Assembly: GCF_014645135.1 (NCBI RefSeq)
Contig: NZ_BMLH01000001.1
Coordinates: 186,001 to 250,000 of the forward strand
Direction: 5' to 3'
Source of the DNA: Rheinheimera tangshanensis
Lineage (GTDB): Bacteria; Pseudomonadota; Gammaproteobacteria; Enterobacterales; Alteromonadaceae
Length of the DNA stretch: 64,000 nucleotides
Part shown: positions 38,158-48,324 of the stretch, in pieces
Layout of the letters: each line of letters opens with the position of its first letter
How positions within the stretch are numbered: the first letter of the stretch is position 1
Translations under genes and position numbers: made by a program
The notes under the pieces: model-generated
Told to the model about the DNA's origin: nothing
Databases searched by the model: none
Seen by the model: only the letters and a program-made list of their open reading frames with translations

Positions 38158-39173
38158 GTCCTATTTTGAGTGAAGAAGAAAAGTTGAATAGCAAAGAACA
38201 GGCAGAGCAGGAGCTGTATCTGCAGGCCGCCAGTTGGGTTGAAAAACTCGCCAGTGGTGAGCTGGATAGTCTGAGTAAAAGACGATTCAGTCATTGGCTG
38301 GAGGCCGACCCAAAACATGCAGAATTGCTGCATTCGATGATCAAAACCTGGCAGGATCCCGCTTTAACTAAAGCTTTAGCCGCTTATCAGCCTTCACCCT
38401 TCAAACGCTGGCAGTTATCTTTTGCACCGTTGCTTAAATTGAAGTGGCCTAAATTTCAGCTGGCTGGTGCTGCTATGGCATTCAGTTCAGTCTTGGTGAT
38501 GTTGCTTTATCTGGACAAGGGCAGCTTGTTTTCTAGTCCTGCGCCTTATGAGCTAAAAACAGCTCAAGCCAGCAGCATGCAACAAGAGCTGGATGATGGC
38601 TCAGTGGTTGATATAGCGCCAGAAAGTCAGCTCACTGTATTTTTTACTGCAAACAAACGTCAGGTACTGCAAGGCCATGGCGCTGCTTATTTTGCAGTTG
38701 CAAAAGACAAACAACGGCCTTTTGAAGTTCGACTGGATCAAGCCAGCGTGGTCGCTGTGGGCACCGAATTTAATATTGACCGCGACCCGGATCTGATCGA
38801 TATCACAGTATACGAAGGTGCTGTACAGGTGCAGGCTAACGCTGCAGGTCCAAGTGTGCTGCTGAAAAGTGGCGAGCGAATTCGTATTCAGCAGCATAAA
38901 TTATCTGAAGTGCAAAAAGTGAATTTGCAGCAGTTAGTTGACTGGCGTTCTGGTTGGATTGAAATTGAAAACGAGACCTTGGCGTATTTGCTGCATCGGC
39001 TAAACAGGTCGACTTTGGTGCCGGTCAGCGCCAGTGCTGAGGTCGCTGATTTGCGGGTGGCAGGTCGTTTTGAACTGGCCAATACTCAACAAACCTTATC
39101 GGCACTGACTGAAGCTTATGGCTTAACGCTGCAGCAAAGCAGCAGCGGTATCCGGCTGAGCAGGTCAGAGTAG
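38154..39173 (+). CDS. FecR-family sigma regulator
   Basis: A 339-residue protein: cytoplasmic N terminus with a DUF4880-like region (AASWVEKLASGELDSLSKRRF), one membrane helix (about residues 105-122), and a periplasmic FecR domain (about 130-235, with GTEFNIDRDPDLIDITVYEGAVQV) plus a C-terminal domain resembling an STN. FecR proteins hold or activate their sigma factor in response to the receptor. The GTG at 38154 overlaps the sigma gene; the receptor gene starts 15 bp later. Confidence 0.9.
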   Translation: MSPILSEEEKLNSKEQAEQELYLQAASWVEKLASGELDSLSKRRFSHWLEADPKHAELLHSMIKTWQDPALTKALAAYQPSPFKRWQLSFAPLLKLKWPKFQLAGAAMAFSSVLVMLLYLDKGSLFSSPAPYELKTAQASSMQQELDDGSVVDIAPESQLTVFFTANKRQVLQGHGAAYFAVAKDKQRPFEVRLDQASVVAVGTEFNIDRDPDLIDITVYEGAVQVQANAAGPSVLLKSGERIRIQQHKLSEVQKVNLQQLVDWRSGWIEIENETLAYLLHRLNRSTLVPVSASAEVADLRVAGRFELANTQQTLSALTEAYGLTLQQSSSGIRLSRSE

Positions 39174-39188
39174 CAGTGGGGGCGGGTT

Positions 39189-42100
39189 GTGTGGTTACGA
39201 CCTGAACTCTGTGTGTTATTGCTTTTGTGCTGTTGCAAAAGCCCTGTTGTATGGGCTGCTGAAGCTCCACAGAAGCAGTTGTATTCACTGCCATCTCAGC
39301 CTTTATCTGCGGCCTTGCTGCAATTTGCCCGCACGACAAATCAGCCGTTATTGTACGACCCGGCTTTACTTGAAGGGCGACAAGCCCCTGTTCTTTATGG
39401 TGAATTTGAACCCACTGAAGCACTGAACCAGCTGCTAGCACAGCAGCCTTTAGAAGCTATTCCGCGCGAAAAAGGCTGGTTGATTAAAGCCAAAGCTGTA
39501 GTAGAACAACCAGCTATGGCTGCTGCTATTCCCGCTAGTAAAACCCAAAAACCACCTGCTGCTATGGAAGTGATAGCTATACGTTCCACTGTAGTTGCAG
39601 AGCAGAATGCTGTGACCAAAGCAGTGTTACCTCAGGCTAAAACACTCAAACGCGAAGCCATGATTGCACAGGATTCCCTGGTAGCCGACGATATTACCGA
39701 CTTTCCTGCGCTGAACTTAGCCAACTCCTTACTGCGCTTGCCTGGCATTACTATTAACAGAGAGTGGGGCGAAGGCCGGCAAATTTCATTGCGTGGTTTA
39801 GGCCCGGATTTCACCCGGGTGCAAGTGAACGGAATGGAGGCTTTGGGCACATCCTCTTCACCTATGGATGCGCGCGGCGCTGTGTCCAGAACCCGGGCTT
39901 TTGACTTTAATATTTTTGCCTCTGAGCTGTTTAATCAAATTGATGTAAAAAAGTCCTTTTCTGCCGATCAGGAAGAAGGCGGTATAGCGGGCACTGTGAA
40001 TTTACACACAGCTAAGCCTTTTGATTACGACGGGCCTAAAAGCAGTATTTCGGCTCAGTTGGGTACCAACAGCAACACCAATAGCTCGGATCCACGCTTC
40101 TCCGCTGTGTTCTCTGAGCTCTGGTCAGATATTGGCGCCTTGGTATCTATCACTCACAGTGTTCGCTCTACCAACGAATATGGCAGCAATACCACACGCT
40201 GGCGGCGGGAAACCGGCAAACAAGCGGCCGATAGCAGCAATACTGAACTGCAAAACCTGCTGGACTCCGGCGAGTTATGGTTTCCTCGTGGCCAGCGTTT
40301 TTCTGTTTGGGAAAACGAGCAAAACCGCTTAGGTATTACAACAGCGCTGCAATACAAACCCAATCAGGATTTCAGTCTGGTGCTGGATTGGATGCACGGT
40401 AAGCTGGAAAACCAGCTGGCTGAACATCATATGGCGGTAAAAGATAATAACCTGGTGAACTCGCTGATCTGGCGTGAAAGCACTGGCAATAAGAGCGGCG
40501 ACAAAGAAGTAGTCTATGCCAGCTACAAAAATGCCAGCTGGCGCAACGAAAGCCGTGAGGATTATAACGAGTCGGTGTTTGATCAAATCAGCCTGGCCGC
40601 AGACTGGACTGCCACAGCCGATCTGCAGATCCGCGCTATGTTGGGCCATAGTTCATCCGACTACAGCCAGCCGCTGTTGCAGAAACTCAATATTGAAGCG
40701 AAGAAAAAAGCTGACATCATCACAGACTTCAGCCAGGACGCCTTTTATGGCCGCAGTTCTTCAACTGATTTTGATGTCACTTCTATCGAAGGCTATACAG
40801 TCAAAGATCTGTTTTTCCAGTCGAACTTTATCTATTCCAGTTTTGACAATGCCAAGCTGGATGTTGATTACCAGCTTAGCGATAACAACACGCTTAAATT
40901 TGGTATTCACTATAAAAAGTTTAGTAACTCTGGCTTTGAGCAAGAGGCCAGTGGTTTTCCGTATAACAACGCGACACCAAAGAATCAGGGTATGGTTAGC
41001 CTAAACCCAGCTCAGGTGCAGATTTATCGAGGCCATCAGGACCAAAGCTGGCTGGAAGGCAATATAGCTGCAGTGCAGAACTTTTATGGCCTGAGCGATT
41101 TTGCCTTAACGGCTGCCAATACTTTGAGTAATACAGTGTACGATTTAGCGGAGCAAACCAAGGCGCTGTATTTGTTGTATCACCACGACCTCGATCTTGC
41201 AGGTTCGCCGTTACGTTCGCGCTTTGGCCTACGTTTTTTCGACACCCAAATGAGCTCGCAAGGTGTGTCTTACATGCAACCTGCCAGTATCAATCGCAAC
41301 TACTCAGGTTATTTACCGAGTTTGGATCTGGCTTATGAGTTGGCAGAGGATATGATCTGGCGCGTTGGCCTGAGCAAAAATATCACCCGCCCGTCTTTAG
41401 ACGCCATGGCCTTTTCGGTTTATGTCAGTAAAACCTCCCTGGGTGAAACCGATATAGGCCAAATCTCCACAGGCAACCCAGAGCTGCAACCCTATGATTC
41501 TGATAACTTTGATATGGCGCTGGAGTGGTATTTTGAAAGCGCAGGTCTGGCTTCTGTTGCGGTGTTTTACAAAGACATCAACAACTTTATTCAGACCAAA
41601 ACAGAGCAACGGCGTTATAGCGAGCTGGGGCTGCCTGCCGACTTATTACCTGACGGCAAAACAGTCAACGATATCTTTAATCTGTCGTCACCACAAAACT
41701 CAGGCTCGTCCGGCATTCAGGGGTTTGAGCTGGCGCTGCAGCGTGATTTGGATTTCCTGCCAGCACCTTTTCAGTATTCAGGGGTGATAGCCAACTACAC
41801 CTGGGCCGATGGCGACACCTTGTATCCGAATGTCGAAAACTCAGGCCAGAGCCAGCGCAAAGCTTTCCCGGGCTTATCAAAGCAAAGTTATAACCTGACG
41901 CTGTATTACGAAACCAAAGTTTGGGGCGCTCGTGTTGCTGCGGCCTACAGGGGCAAGTACATCACAGCAGTTGAAAGTGGCTCTATCGACGATGATGAGC
42001 GAGGTTATCATGCCAGCACTAATCTCGATTTTTCAGCTTATTACCGGCTTAATGCCCATATAAAGCTAAACCTCGAAGCCTTGAACCTGACCAACCAGCG

Positions 42101-42191
42101 CGACGAATTATATAGCGACTCCAGCGACAGAGCCTATAACAGCACCTACAGTGGCCGCACTTATATGCTTGGGGTTACAGCGGAGTTTTGA
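39189..42191 (+). CDS. TonB-dependent receptor with STN signalling domain
   Basis: A 1000-residue receptor of the TIGR01782 (TonB-Xanth-Caul) group. A signal peptide ends about residue 24; a secretin/TonB short N-terminal (STN) domain covers about 30-100; a linker, then the plug (about 155-275, with ISLRGLGPDFTRVQVNGMEA) and the barrel ending AEF. The STN signals to the upstream FecR/sigma pair. The GTG start sits 15 bp after fecR. It is a close paralogue of the receptor at 45555. The substrate (often a carbohydrate or amino compound in this group) is not visible. Confidence 0.92.
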   Translation: MWLRPELCVLLLLCCCKSPVVWAAEAPQKQLYSLPSQPLSAALLQFARTTNQPLLYDPALLEGRQAPVLYGEFEPTEALNQLLAQQPLEAIPREKGWLIKAKAVVEQPAMAAAIPASKTQKPPAAMEVIAIRSTVVAEQNAVTKAVLPQAKTLKREAMIAQDSLVADDITDFPALNLANSLLRLPGITINREWGEGRQISLRGLGPDFTRVQVNGMEALGTSSSPMDARGAVSRTRAFDFNIFASELFNQIDVKKSFSADQEEGGIAGTVNLHTAKPFDYDGPKSSISAQLGTNSNTNSSDPRFSAVFSELWSDIGALVSITHSVRSTNEYGSNTTRWRRETGKQAADSSNTELQNLLDSGELWFPRGQRFSVWENEQNRLGITTALQYKPNQDFSLVLDWMHGKLENQLAEHHMAVKDNNLVNSLIWRESTGNKSGDKEVVYASYKNASWRNESREDYNESVFDQISLAADWTATADLQIRAMLGHSSSDYSQPLLQKLNIEAKKKADIITDFSQDAFYGRSSSTDFDVTSIEGYTVKDLFFQSNFIYSSFDNAKLDVDYQLSDNNTLKFGIHYKKFSNSGFEQEASGFPYNNATPKNQGMVSLNPAQVQIYRGHQDQSWLEGNIAAVQNFYGLSDFALTAANTLSNTVYDLAEQTKALYLLYHHDLDLAGSPLRSRFGLRFFDTQMSSQGVSYMQPASINRNYSGYLPSLDLAYELAEDMIWRVGLSKNITRPSLDAMAFSVYVSKTSLGETDIGQISTGNPELQPYDSDNFDMALEWYFESAGLASVAVFYKDINNFIQTKTEQRRYSELGLPADLLPDGKTVNDIFNLSSPQNSGSSGIQGFELALQRDLDFLPAPFQYSGVIANYTWADGDTLYPNVENSGQSQRKAFPGLSKQSYNLTLYYETKVWGARVAAAYRGKYITAVESGSIDDDERGYHASTNLDFSAYYRLNAHIKLNLEALNLTNQRDELYSDSSDRAYNSTYSGRTYMLGVTAEF

Positions 42192-42256
42192 TGGGGAAGC
42201 ATTGCATTTTTCTGATGCTAAATACGGCTGCTTAGATTGCACTCGCCGCAAAAATG

Positions 42257-42283
42257 TAGGGGCAGGGTTTTTCCCTGCCCGTC
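42257..42283 (+). repeat. GTAGGGGC palindromic repeat, copy 1
   Basis: GGGCAGGG (42260-42267), loop TTTTT, CCCTGCCC (42273-42280), flanked by GTA and GTC. It lies between convergent genes. The copy at 60839-60868 has the same frame in the other direction but a different stem core. Confidence 0.7.
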
Positions 42284-42320
42284 TCGCGTCCAAACGACAG
42301 TCTGAGCGAGCTGTATGCTT

Positions 42321-42581
42321 TTAACGATAAAAAGCTTCTACTTTACCTTTAACTGTCATCAGTAAAGGCTGGCCACGGCGGTCCAGCGCTTTGGCAGCAG
42401 CCACTTTCACCCAACCTTCGCTGATACAATATTCTTCCACATCAAAACGCTCTTTGCCGTTCAGGCGAATACCTACCTCATGTTCGAAAATTGCCGCTAC
42501 ATAATGTGGGCTACGTGGGTTAGTGCAAAGGCGATCCGGTAAATCCGGGCGTGCTGCTGTGTCTTGAGTAGTGTCTGTCAT
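42321..42581 (-). CDS. DUF3297 family protein
   Basis: An 86-residue protein that matches the DUF3297 type: LPDRLCTNPRSPHYVAA near the start, GIRLNGKERFDVEEYC in the middle and GWVKVAAAKALDRRGQPLLM near the end. The function of the family is unknown; members are sometimes loosely named glutathione peroxidase without support. No signal peptide or membrane helix. It is a lone gene, convergent with the receptor. Confidence 0.85.
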   Translation of the reverse strand: MTDTTQDTAARPDLPDRLCTNPRSPHYVAAIFEHEVGIRLNGKERFDVEEYCISEGWVKVAAAKALDRRGQPLLMTVKGKVEAFYR

Positions 42582-43144
42582 GGCTCTGGCCTGTAATAAA
42601 TAAAACGTGCGTCATTGTAGGCAAAGCCAGCAGTGGGCTCAAGAGCGGCGGTTAGAAACAGAGAAAAACAAAGATAATAGGGATATCAGGCTCTGTGCTT
42701 TTCTGATAAATATTTTCAAGTTTGTAGCTACTGGGTACATCCAGCCTTAACTTTCCTGCGCCGATTTATTTTTAGTACCATCAGACTAGTTTCTCAGTTG
42801 ATGTTGGCTGCAGGTATTTGTTGCCGAAGAAGGAAAACTAATTTAATTTAAAAATCAACAATGACAACACTCAAAACATGCATGTAAGTTAATATGCCGA
42901 TTATGCCCAGTCTTTACGACTGAAGAACATCTGACTTTGGACTTTTTGCTCAATTTGAAACTCAACTTCATTGGTGAAATTTATCCTGATTTAGTCAATT
43001 TTTAGCATCGAGTGAGCGGGCTGATTGATGCTTTAAAGCTGGTTTCCAAGCGTGCCGTAAAAATTGGGGTATTAATGTATCATAGACAAAGGAGCTAGCT
43101 TTCTCATCTCTGAAAGCTTTTTAAGCTATATAAATGGAAAGAAT
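42582..43144. other. 563-bp AT-rich gap without a convincing gene
   Basis: No frame of useful length is seen. The sequence is AT-rich with several stops in all frames. On the plus strand, about 43010-43095 can be read as a short open stretch that could be a decayed gene end, but no family is recognised. Composition matches the neighbouring gene at 43145, suggesting the two arrived together. Confidence 0.4.
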
Positions 43145-44320
43145 ATGAAGTCAGCATTTTTTATACTAGTTGTTATCCTGATGATCACCGCTTGTCAGAG
43201 CACAAGTCCTAAGGTTTTTTTAAATTTTCCAGGTTATGAGCAGCGTTTTAAAATCGGTGAAGATCATTTCAAAGCGGAAATATTAGCTGGGAATGAAAGT
43301 AAAAAACTTGATTTGGCAGTTTTATATTATTCAAACTTTTATTTAAAGAACCGAAAGCTTGCATTACCTCTGTTCAAAGAATTGGAGGCTGAAGGTGATA
43401 TGCAAGGCATCACTTTATTAGCTATTTTAGAATACGACGGTACTCTCGGTTATGTATCAGATGAAACATTTATAAAATACGAACGAGAGATAGAAAGCTA
43501 TAATGTAACCGAGCTTGTGCGTTACAAAAATGAACGTGACACCTTCATAGAACTTTTATCCACTAATTTCCAAGAGGTAAAGGATTTTTATGACAGTAGT
43601 CATCATCTTTGTGAACAGCGAATCGACTCGCACGTGTCACGTCTTGAAAATAATCCTAAGGCTTATCTTGCAATAAAATACTTGGCGAGTTGCCTGGAGG
43701 CATATTCCATACACAACAGCGAGTTACGATTTAAGGCGCTGGCAAAGTATGAAAATCTACGCTGCATGAGGCCTGAAAGAACTAAGATCTGTTTAAGTGG
43801 TGGTTATACTGCATTAAGTAATGGTGTGTACAAATCTGAACAAGCACATGGAGTGGCGGCTGCCCTGAAAGACGTATACGCAAATCATAACAGTAAGTTG
43901 CTAAAAATAAATGTTTTAGATAAAAGGGAAACATTGAGCGGTACGTCACGAGTAATGGCTAAGGCATTTTATGCCAGAGAAGAAGGAAATATATCCGCGG
44001 GGATTGATATGTTATTGGATTATATTAAAGATAATTCTCAACTAAACCCCTATGATGCTGCATTTTTAAAAAAATTCTTAGTTATGATGCTAATTATTCG
44101 GGATGAAAAAGGCGATTTAGGTAAGGCTGCTGGATATGCTGAAGAAGCACTTAATAGTAATGAGTTGTCTTATAGCGATCAGTCATCATTATTTGGCATG
44201 CTTGCCGATATTTATTATAGAGATGAAAAGTATGAAAAATATATTTCACTTATCAGTGAGCACATATTGGCTCGGCAGGGGACTATGGATCTTATTCAGG
44301 AGATAAAGTTAATAAAATAA
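43145..44320 (+). CDS. Hypothetical lipoprotein, AT-rich, possibly helical repeat
   Basis: A 391-residue protein with a lipoprotein signal (lipobox ITAC, cysteine at residue 17). The rest is mostly helical, with pairs such as KLDLAVLYYSNFYLKNRKLA and GDMQGITLLAILEYDGTLG that recall Sel1/TPR units, but no clear family. It also has several cysteines in the middle (about residues 158-220), maybe disulfide-bonded. The gene is visibly more AT-rich than its neighbours, a sign of transfer. GGAAAG precedes the ATG. Confidence 0.75.
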   Translation: MKSAFFILVVILMITACQSTSPKVFLNFPGYEQRFKIGEDHFKAEILAGNESKKLDLAVLYYSNFYLKNRKLALPLFKELEAEGDMQGITLLAILEYDGTLGYVSDETFIKYEREIESYNVTELVRYKNERDTFIELLSTNFQEVKDFYDSSHHLCEQRIDSHVSRLENNPKAYLAIKYLASCLEAYSIHNSELRFKALAKYENLRCMRPERTKICLSGGYTALSNGVYKSEQAHGVAAALKDVYANHNSKLLKINVLDKRETLSGTSRVMAKAFYAREEGNISAGIDMLLDYIKDNSQLNPYDAAFLKKFLVMMLIIRDEKGDLGKAAGYAEEALNSNELSYSDQSSLFGMLADIYYRDEKYEKYISLISEHILARQGTMDLIQEIKLIK

Positions 44321-44473
44321 TATTATTTAGTCAGGGTTATAATGATCGATAGTTGGTAAGTTTCGTTGGTTCGCTGTCATAGGCGCTTACGTTGAACTAA
44401 TTATTTTCGCTGTCATTAAAAATAGTGTTAATCATAATGTCGCTGTTATTTAATTTAATAAAATGGACCCACC

Positions 44474-44944
44474 ATGAAAATTGCTTTAATCATCCTAGTT
44501 ATTGCTTGCATAGCTTTTTACTTCTACAACAACGCCAATAACCAAAAAGCCGCAGCGCTGAATCTGGAAAAAGGCAGTGCGTTTTTAGCTGAAAACTCTA
44601 AAAAAGACGGCGTAAAAATCACAGCTTCAGGCCTGCAGTATGAAGTTTTACAAAGTGGCAGCGGCGAAACTCACCCAACAGCCAGCAGCACAGTGCGGGT
44701 GCATTACCACGGCACTTTGATTGACGGCACAGTGTTCGACTCTTCAGTCGAGCGCGGCGAAACTATTTCTTTCCCACTAAACCGCGTTATTCCTGGTTGG
44801 ACTGAAGGCGTACAGCTGATGAAAGTGGGTGATAAATTCCGTTTTTATATCCCTTCTAATCTGGCTTACGGCAACCGCAGCGCAGGCAAAATCCCAGCCG
44901 GTTCCACCCTGATTTTTGATGTGGAATTGTTTGAGATCCAATAA
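44474..44944 (+). CDS. FKBP-type peptidyl-prolyl isomerase, membrane-anchored
   Basis: A 156-residue protein: N-terminal hydrophobic anchor or signal (about residues 2-19), a short linker with the FKBP-N-like GSAFLAENSKKDGVKITASGL, and one FKBP domain (about 50-155) with HYHGTLIDGTVFDSS, VIPGWTEGVQLM and YGNRSAGKIPAGSTLIFDVEL. It speeds proline isomerisation in the periplasm. It is close to the FklB/FkpA C-terminal domain. It seems to be a single-gene unit. Confidence 0.92.
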   Translation: MKIALIILVIACIAFYFYNNANNQKAAALNLEKGSAFLAENSKKDGVKITASGLQYEVLQSGSGETHPTASSTVRVHYHGTLIDGTVFDSSVERGETISFPLNRVIPGWTEGVQLMKVGDKFRFYIPSNLAYGNRSAGKIPAGSTLIFDVELFEIQ

Positions 44945-45077
44945 AACCAGGCTGCTGTTGTGGTTGAGAGTTATGATCTTGGCTGCCGCAAAACGCAAAG
45001 TACTGTGTGTTTTGCGACGGCATTAGTGGTCACGCCGATCTGAACCCAACTGACTTCGCATGATAAAAGGCTATTAA

Positions 45078-45401
45078 ATGAAAAAAGCTCAGGTTGCAGG
45101 TTTTTGTATTGCCATCATAGCGGTGTGTTATTACCTGTCCTTTGCCGACAGGTACGATGCAAATGAATCCAGCTCACCCTCTTCGGGTTTTGGTGTCATG
45201 CTAGTTTTTCTGATGCTGTTAGTTTCTGCTTTATTGTTAATTCCCTCTTCAGTTCGGCTGTGGCTAAAAAAAACAAGAGACGAAAACCAGTTTAGCGGCC
45301 CAGTTTGGCTCAGTTTGTTAGCACTAAATTCAATCCTATCTCTGCTGTATAGCGCAGCTTTGCTTTGGTTAATTTTTATGACCATCAAGTTCTCTATGTA
45401 A
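45078..45401 (+). CDS. Small membrane protein, unknown function
   Basis: A 107-residue protein with three hydrophobic stretches (about residues 5-22, 37-60 and 77-103). I do not recognise the family. It lies 133 bp after the FKBP gene and 153 bp before the second large receptor gene. No strong ribosome binding site is visible; the coding call rests on the regular membrane pattern. Confidence 0.6.
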   Translation: MKKAQVAGFCIAIIAVCYYLSFADRYDANESSSPSSGFGVMLVFLMLLVSALLLIPSSVRLWLKKTRDENQFSGPVWLSLLALNSILSLLYSAALLWLIFMTIKFSM

Positions 45402-45554
45402 GCTTTGTTACAGTCCTGCTGCGCCTGTAAAAAAACCTTCATAAAATTCTCTGTCCATAAATCACTGCTCGTTGCTCTTTAGGGGGACTGCTGCGCATTT
45501 GCGCCTGGCAGATTTACTTAATCAGCTTAACTAACCAGGAATAATGGATTAATT

Positions 45555-48257
45555 ATGAAGACGAATCTTCGCAAGAGTCATCTGGCTTTGGCCGTGCTGG
45601 CTGCACTGCCGGCTTTTTACAGCACTATGGCTTTGGCTCAATCTGCTACGGACGCTGCTGCGGCAGAAACAGAAGTGATTGAAGTGAAAGGCTTTCGTAG
45701 CTCTATTATCAAAGCCAAAGATCTGAAGCGTGAAGCCATGATCGCTCAGGATTCGATAGTGGCGGAAGATATTGCCGATTTCCCTGATCTGAACCTGGCC
45801 GACTCACTGCAACGTGTGCCTGGTGTCACTATTACCCGTGAAGGTGGCGAAGGCCGGCAGATTTCTTTGCGTGGTTTAGGCCCTGATTTTACCCGTGTGC
45901 AGGTCAACGGTATGGAGGCTTTAGGTACTTCGTCTTCGCCTATGGATGCGCGTGGTGGTGTGTCCCGTACCAGGGCTTTTGACTTTAATATTTTTGCCTC
46001 TGAGCTGTTTAACCAAATTGATGTGAAAAAATCTTTTTCTGCTGATCAGGAAGAAGGTGGCATAGCTGGTACTGTCAATTTACGTACCGCTAAACCTTTT
46101 GATTACGATGGCGCTCAGGCGGCAGTTTCCGCTCAGGTTGGTACCAACAGCAATACCGACAGTACAGATCCTCGTATCGCGGCTTTATTGTCTAATACCT
46201 GGTCTGATTTTGGCGCTCTGGTGTCTGTGGCTTACAGCGACAGAGCAACCAATGAATTCGGCACCAACACCACACGCTGGCGTCGTGAAGGTGGCAAAAA
46301 AGCGGCCGATGCCACTAATACTGCCTTACAAGCTGAGTTGGATTCAGGTGAATTATGGTTTCCGCGTGGTCACCGTTATTCGGTTTGGGAAAACGATCAA
46401 AACCGTTTAGGTATTACTGCGGCTTTACAGTACAAACCAAGTTCAGACTTCAGTCTGGTGCTGGATTTGATGCACGGCAAACTGGAAAATCAGTTGTCTG
46501 AGCATCATATGGCGGTGAAAGATAACTCTGTGGTTAACAGCCTGGTCTGGCGTGACAATAACGGCAATAAAGAAGTGATTTATGCCGATTATAAAAATGC
46601 GACATGGCGTAATGAAAACCGTCAGGATCGCAACGAGTCGGTATTAAATCAGGCGAGCTTGACGGCAGATTGGACTCTGACCGACGACTTAAAAATGAGC
46701 GCTATGCTTGGCCACAGTTCTTCTGATTACGAGCAACCTCGTGTGAATAAACTGAATATCGAAGCCAGTAAAAAAGTGAATATTATTACTGATTTCACTC
46801 AGGATGCCTTCTACGGTCACAGCTATTCACCTAGCTTTGATGTCACTACTCTGACTGGTTACACGGTCAAAGATTTGTACTTTCAGTCGAACTTTATCTA
46901 CTCCGACTTTGATAATGCCAAGCTGGATTTTGACTATGGTTTAACCGACAGCTCCAGCCTGAAATTTGGTGTGAACTATAAGAAATTTACGAACACAGGT
47001 TTTGAGCGGGTGGCTCAGGATTTCCCAACCAATAAAGCCACACCGCAAAATCAGGGCGTAAAAACCCTGACGGCCGAACAGGTGCAACTGTTTAACGGTC
47101 ATCCGGATAAAAGCTGGTTACAAGGTGATATGGCAGCTTTGCAGGCCTTTTATGGTCTGACCGATTTCACTTTAACAGATGCCTACACAGTGGAAAGTTC
47201 GGCTTATGATTTAGCCGAAGAAACTCAGGCTGCTTATCTGGTCTACGATACCGAATATGATGTGGCAGGTATGCCGCTGCGCGCCAATATCGGCGTGCGT
47301 TACTTCACCACAGAGCTGAGCTCAAAAGGTTTGTCGAAAGGCATTCCGACGGAGATGGTGCGCGATTATTCAGACTATCTGCCAAGCCTGAATATTGCCT
47401 ACGAGTTTGCTGAAGATGTGATCTGGCGTACAGGCCTGAGCAAAAACATGACCCGTCCTTCGTTAGGTGCTATGGCGTTTTCGGCCAACGTTAGCCAAAC
47501 CTCCCTGGGCGAAAATGATATAGGCCAGATTTCAGTAGGTAACCCACATCTGCAACCTTTTGAATCGGATAACTTTGATACGGCGCTGGAGTGGTATTTT
47601 GAAGATGTAGGTTTGTTGTCTGCAGCCTTGTTTTACAAAGACATTGATAACTTTATCGTCACTGAAACTCAGCAGATTGTCTACAGCGAACTGGGTTTAC
47701 CGGCTGAGTTATTACCAAAAGGTAAAACGGTAGAGGACATTTTTAATGTGTCATCACCACAAAACTCTGATTCGTCCACCATCAAAGGTTTTGAACTGGC
47801 GATGCAACGGGATTTGGATTTCCTGCCAGAGCCTTTTAATAACTTAGGTGTGATTGCTAACTACACCTGGGCGGATGGTAAGACCTTGTATCGTAACGTC
47901 GAAAACTCAGGTGAAGATCAAATCAAAGCCTTTCCTGGTTTATCCAAACAAAGTTATAACTTCACGCTGTATTACGAAGCAGAACAATGGGGTGCCCGTG
48001 TTGCTGCAGCTTACCGCAGTGATTATATTACGGGTGTGGAAAGTGGCTCGATTGACGATGACGAACGTGGTTACCATGCCACGACCAACGTTGATTTCTC
48101 TGCATTTTATCGCTTAAGTGACAGTGTAAAACTGAACCTGGAAGCGATAAACCTGACCAATGTGCGTGACGAGTTATATAGTGACTCCAGCGACAGAGCC
48201 TATAACACCACCTTTAGTGGCCGGACTTATATGGCTGGGGTGACAGTACAGTTCTAA
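45555..48257 (+). CDS. TonB-dependent receptor (TIGR01782 type), no STN domain
   Basis: A 900-residue receptor: signal peptide (cleavage likely after ALA, about residue 28), TonB-box-like EVIEVKGFRSSI, plug (about 55-170, ISLRGLGPDFTRVQVNGMEA) and a barrel ending TVQF. It is very similar over its length to the STN receptor at 39189, with long identical DNA stretches, but lacks the STN extension. It is followed 67 bp later by a PHP lipoprotein gene, probably a partner. Confidence 0.92.
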   Translation: MKTNLRKSHLALAVLAALPAFYSTMALAQSATDAAAAETEVIEVKGFRSSIIKAKDLKREAMIAQDSIVAEDIADFPDLNLADSLQRVPGVTITREGGEGRQISLRGLGPDFTRVQVNGMEALGTSSSPMDARGGVSRTRAFDFNIFASELFNQIDVKKSFSADQEEGGIAGTVNLRTAKPFDYDGAQAAVSAQVGTNSNTDSTDPRIAALLSNTWSDFGALVSVAYSDRATNEFGTNTTRWRREGGKKAADATNTALQAELDSGELWFPRGHRYSVWENDQNRLGITAALQYKPSSDFSLVLDLMHGKLENQLSEHHMAVKDNSVVNSLVWRDNNGNKEVIYADYKNATWRNENRQDRNESVLNQASLTADWTLTDDLKMSAMLGHSSSDYEQPRVNKLNIEASKKVNIITDFTQDAFYGHSYSPSFDVTTLTGYTVKDLYFQSNFIYSDFDNAKLDFDYGLTDSSSLKFGVNYKKFTNTGFERVAQDFPTNKATPQNQGVKTLTAEQVQLFNGHPDKSWLQGDMAALQAFYGLTDFTLTDAYTVESSAYDLAEETQAAYLVYDTEYDVAGMPLRANIGVRYFTTELSSKGLSKGIPTEMVRDYSDYLPSLNIAYEFAEDVIWRTGLSKNMTRPSLGAMAFSANVSQTSLGENDIGQISVGNPHLQPFESDNFDTALEWYFEDVGLLSAALFYKDIDNFIVTETQQIVYSELGLPAELLPKGKTVEDIFNVSSPQNSDSSTIKGFELAMQRDLDFLPEPFNNLGVIANYTWADGKTLYRNVENSGEDQIKAFPGLSKQSYNFTLYYEAEQWGARVAAAYRSDYITGVESGSIDDDERGYHATTNVDFSAFYRLSDSVKLNLEAINLTNVRDELYSDSSDRAYNTTFSGRTYMAGVTVQF

Positions 48258-48324
48258 TCATAGCCTGAAGACAGCCCTGATTCTGTCGGATCAGGGCTGT
48301 TTCATAAGTCTTAAGGTGTAGTAA

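Noticed and set aside
42960-43100. A decayed transposase or gene remnant before the AT-rich lipoprotein
   Set aside because: Short open stretches can be read, but none could be tied to a known family.
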